From: Planctomycetaceae bacterium
GTDB lineage: Bacteria; Planctomycetota; Planctomycetia; Pirellulales; UBA1268
NCBI GenBank assembly: GCA_902629495.1
Contig: CACORA010000057.1
Location: 1 to 6,777 of the forward strand
Length of the DNA: 6,777 bases
Direction: 5' to 3'
Shown here: positions 5,317 through 6,777 of the stretch, piece after piece
How the letters are laid out: every line of letters begins with the position of its first letter
How positions within the stretch are numbered: the first letter of the stretch is position 1
Notes under the pieces: generated by a model
What the model was told of the DNA's origin: nothing
Databases searched by the model: none
Seen by the model: the letters and a program-made list of their open reading frames with translations, nothing else
Made by a program: the position numbers and the translations under genes

Positions 5317-6192
5317 ATGGCTACGGTAAGTACCAGTACGAAGTCTCTCTCGCAACTGAAAGAAGAGATATGCGACATTGGTCGACGTATCTACAACAAG
5401 GGATTTGCAGCCGGAAACGATGGAAATATCTCGTTTCGCCTGAACGATAAAGAGGTGTTGTGCACACCGACCATGATTTCGAAGGGATTTATGAAACCTT
5501 CTGATCTCTGTATTGTCGATATGGACGGAAATCAACTGGCTGGGCAACGAAAGCGATCAAGTGAAATTCTCCTTCATCTCACAATTATGAAGGAGCGCTC
5601 TGATATCAATAGTGTCGTGCATTGTCATCCACCGCACGCCACTGCGTTTGCAGTCGCCAGAGAACCGATTCCTCAGTGCGTCCTACCTGAGGTGGAGGTG
5701 TTTCTTGGTGACGTACCCATTACCCGGTATGAAACTCCCGGTGGGCAAAAATTTGCTGATACAGTGAAACCGTTTGTTCAACAGTCAAATGTTGTCATTT
5801 TGGCAAATCATGGCACGGTCAGTTTTGGTGAAACAGTGGAAAAAGCCTATTGGTGGACAGAGATTCTCGATGCGTATTGTCGTATTTTGATGCTTTCGAA
5901 GGATCTTGGACGGGTAACCTACCTCACAAAAAATGAGACAAAGGAACTACTCGATCTGAAAGCAAAGTGGGGCTACAGTGATCCACGTTTAGACGCGAAT
6001 ATGGAAAACTGTGACATTTGTGCAAATGACATTTTTCGCTCAAGTTGGGGAGCAACAGGCGTGACACGAAAAGCCTTCGATGCTCCACCTCCGATGGGGG
6101 CTGAATCAACATCAAACGATATTGATCAAGAAGCACTTGTGCGAGTTGTCACCGAACAGGTCTGCAAACAGCTCGGCATCACAGCTGCATAG
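5317..6192 (+). CDS. Class II (Zn-dependent) L-fuculose/L-rhamnulose-phosphate aldolase, C-terminally tagged for encapsulation
   Basis: This 291-residue class II aldolase should split L-fuculose-1-P or L-rhamnulose-1-P into DHAP and L-lactaldehyde, supplying the microcompartment's aldehyde. Visible family features are GNDGN (33-37), ISKG (54-57), the general-acid/base Glu E83 in RSSEILLHL, zinc ligands H102 and H104 in VVHCHPPHATAF, and the third ligand H165 in LANHGTV. These match E73, H92, H94 and H155 of E. coli FucA. The protein exceeds FucA (about 215 residues) by a C-terminal extension holding C232-D-I-C235, a linker rich in P, S and T, and a final amphipathic helix (270-288), a likely encapsulation peptide. 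I prefer ATG 5317: the strong AAGGAG (5298-5303) lies 13 nt before it but only 1 nt before the other in-frame ATG at 5305, which would add MLNT. The choice is not certain. The exact sugar phosphate is inferred from PVM loci. Confidence 0.92.
   Translation: MATVSTSTKSLSQLKEEICDIGRRIYNKGFAAGNDGNISFRLNDKEVLCTPTMISKGFMKPSDLCIVDMDGNQLAGQRKRSSEILLHLTIMKERSDINSVVHCHPPHATAFAVAREPIPQCVLPEVEVFLGDVPITRYETPGGQKFADTVKPFVQQSNVVILANHGTVSFGETVEKAYWWTEILDAYCRILMLSKDLGRVTYLTKNETKELLDLKAKWGYSDPRLDANMENCDICANDIFRSSWGATGVTRKAFDAPPPMGAESTSNDIDQEALVRVVTEQVCKQLGITAA
6124..6180 (+). other. C-terminal encapsulation peptide of the aldolase
   Basis: DQEALVRVVTEQVCKQLGI forms an amphipathic helix at the extreme C-terminus after a polar linker (AESTSNDI). 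L, V, V, V, V and L fall on one face. LVRVVTEQV resembles IVRQVISEL of the aldehyde dehydrogenase and MIRQLVSEV of the RpiB-like protein, though it sits at the other end of its protein. Targeting is inferred. Confidence 0.75.
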
Positions 6193-6231
6193 CCTACCGG
6201 CACAGACAGTTTACGAAGGGAAGAAGACGGA

Positions 6232-6777
6232 ATGAAGGTTGGCATTATTGGTGGTGGCGGAATTGTCGGATCCTCTGCAGGCTTTGCACTGCAACTTGGC
6301 GGGATTGTTCATGAGATTGCCATTGTTGATGCAAATCATGACTTGGCGGACGGTCAGGCCCTCGACATGCTTCACGGCACAGCTGCAGTCTCAGATCAGG
6401 TTATCTATGCGGGTGAGTATGAGTGCCTTGCTGACGCAGATATCATTTGTATCACAGCAGGACTCCGACGGAAGCCTGATGAAAGCCGTTTAGCACTCAT
6501 CAATCGAAATGTCGAGCTCTTCAAAACGATTCTCAGTTCGGTTCAATCAGCTGGGCTGAAAGCTGATGCCATGATTCTGGTTGTTAGTAATCCTGTCGAT
6601 ATTCTTACGTACCTCGCCGAGAAGGCTCTGGGGCTTTCTTCTGGTCGCGTACTTGGACTTGGAACCCTTCTTGACACCCTTCGTTTTCGCAGTTTGCTTG
6701 CAATGAACTTGAAGGCCCCCGCGACACAATTAGAGGCCATGATTATCGGTGAACATGGCGACAGCATGGTGCCGGTA
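6232..6777 (+). CDS. Lactate/malate dehydrogenase family, NAD-dependent (5' part, runs off the window)
   Basis: 182 codons are open from ATG 6232 to the last base, about 60% of a usual 310-residue enzyme. The Rossmann motif is G8-G-G-G-I-V-G13, and D33 at the end of the second strand indicates NAD preference. Catalytic residues, in dogfish LDH numbering, are all present: Arg109 is R86, Asn140 is N120 in VVSNPVD, Asp168 is D148 and Arg171 is R151 in GTLLDTLRFR, and His195 is H175 in GEHGDS. The substrate-specificity position 102 is R80 in AGLRRKPDESR. Arg is the malate-type residue, where lactate dehydrogenases have Gln. In the PVM pathway this gene is usually called lactate dehydrogenase and tied to NAD(H) recycling. 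The Arg makes another carboxylate or hydroxy-acid substrate just as likely. It follows the aldolase by 39 nt, with GAAGGG at 6215-6220. No N-terminal targeting helix is present. Confidence 0.9.
   Translation, partial: MKVGIIGGGGIVGSSAGFALQLGGIVHEIAIVDANHDLADGQALDMLHGTAAVSDQVIYAGEYECLADADIICITAGLRRKPDESRLALINRNVELFKTILSSVQSAGLKADAMILVVSNPVDILTYLAEKALGLSSGRVLGLGTLLDTLRFRSLLAMNLKAPATQLEAMIIGEHGDSMVPV

Noticed and set aside
6239..6493. Separate 84-codon + strand frame at the start of the last gene
   Set aside because: It is in another frame of the dehydrogenase gene, whose reading frame from 6232 carries the Rossmann motif and catalytic residues to the window end.

Overview
The window is a dense run of genes, all on the + strand, encoding a bacterial microcompartment (BMC) shell and its core enzymes. 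Gene order is BMC-H, BMC-H, acetate kinase, BMC-P, CoA-acylating aldehyde dehydrogenase, BMC-P, a tagged RpiB-like protein, BMC-P, class II aldolase, lactate/malate-type dehydrogenase. From family knowledge this is the gene set of the Planctomycetes-Verrucomicrobia (PVM) metabolosome, known from Planctomyces limnophilus as an organelle for breaking down L-fucose and L-rhamnose. The aldolase, the propionate/lactate-type kinase and the three BMC-P paralogs fit that type, as does the absence of a BMC-T gene in the window. I infer a member of the Planctomycetes or a relative. The species cannot be named from this sequence, and base composition looks balanced, near 50% GC by eye.

Layout: 32-632 holds two hexamer shell genes with different pore loops. 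703-1920 is the kinase. 1937-2245 is the first pentamer gene, followed after 3 nt by the aldehyde dehydrogenase (2249-3721). 3745-5203 holds pentamer gene 2, a 251-residue protein of uncertain function and pentamer gene 3. None of these three has a convincing Shine-Dalgarno sequence, whereas most of the other genes do. 5317-6192 is the aldolase, preceded by about 100 nt carrying direct repeats. 6232 to the window end is the 5' part of a lactate/malate-family dehydrogenase. No gap between genes exceeds about 115 nt, and I see no tRNA, rRNA, CRISPR array, insertion sequence or credible terminator.

Proposed pathway (family knowledge plus inference): sugar kinases elsewhere make L-fuculose-1-P or L-rhamnulose-1-P. 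The aldolase splits these into DHAP and L-lactaldehyde inside the shell. The aldehyde dehydrogenase converts lactaldehyde to lactyl-CoA. A PduL-type phosphotransacylase, not in this window and probably just upstream, makes lactyl-phosphate, and the kinase recovers ATP and releases lactate. The last dehydrogenase may cycle NAD(H), but its specificity residue is the malate-type Arg, so the usual 'lactate dehydrogenase' label is doubtful. Three proteins (aldehyde dehydrogenase N-terminus, RpiB-like N-terminus, aldolase C-terminus) carry near-interchangeable amphipathic encapsulation helices, which define the likely lumen contents.

The system itself is a known type. The less expected parts are the degenerate RpiB-like cargo protein, non-canonical catalytic residues in the kinase and aldehyde dehydrogenase, the Arg-102-type 'LDH', and a T7 tract with a five-codon ORF that sits one nucleotide out of frame from the second shell gene.
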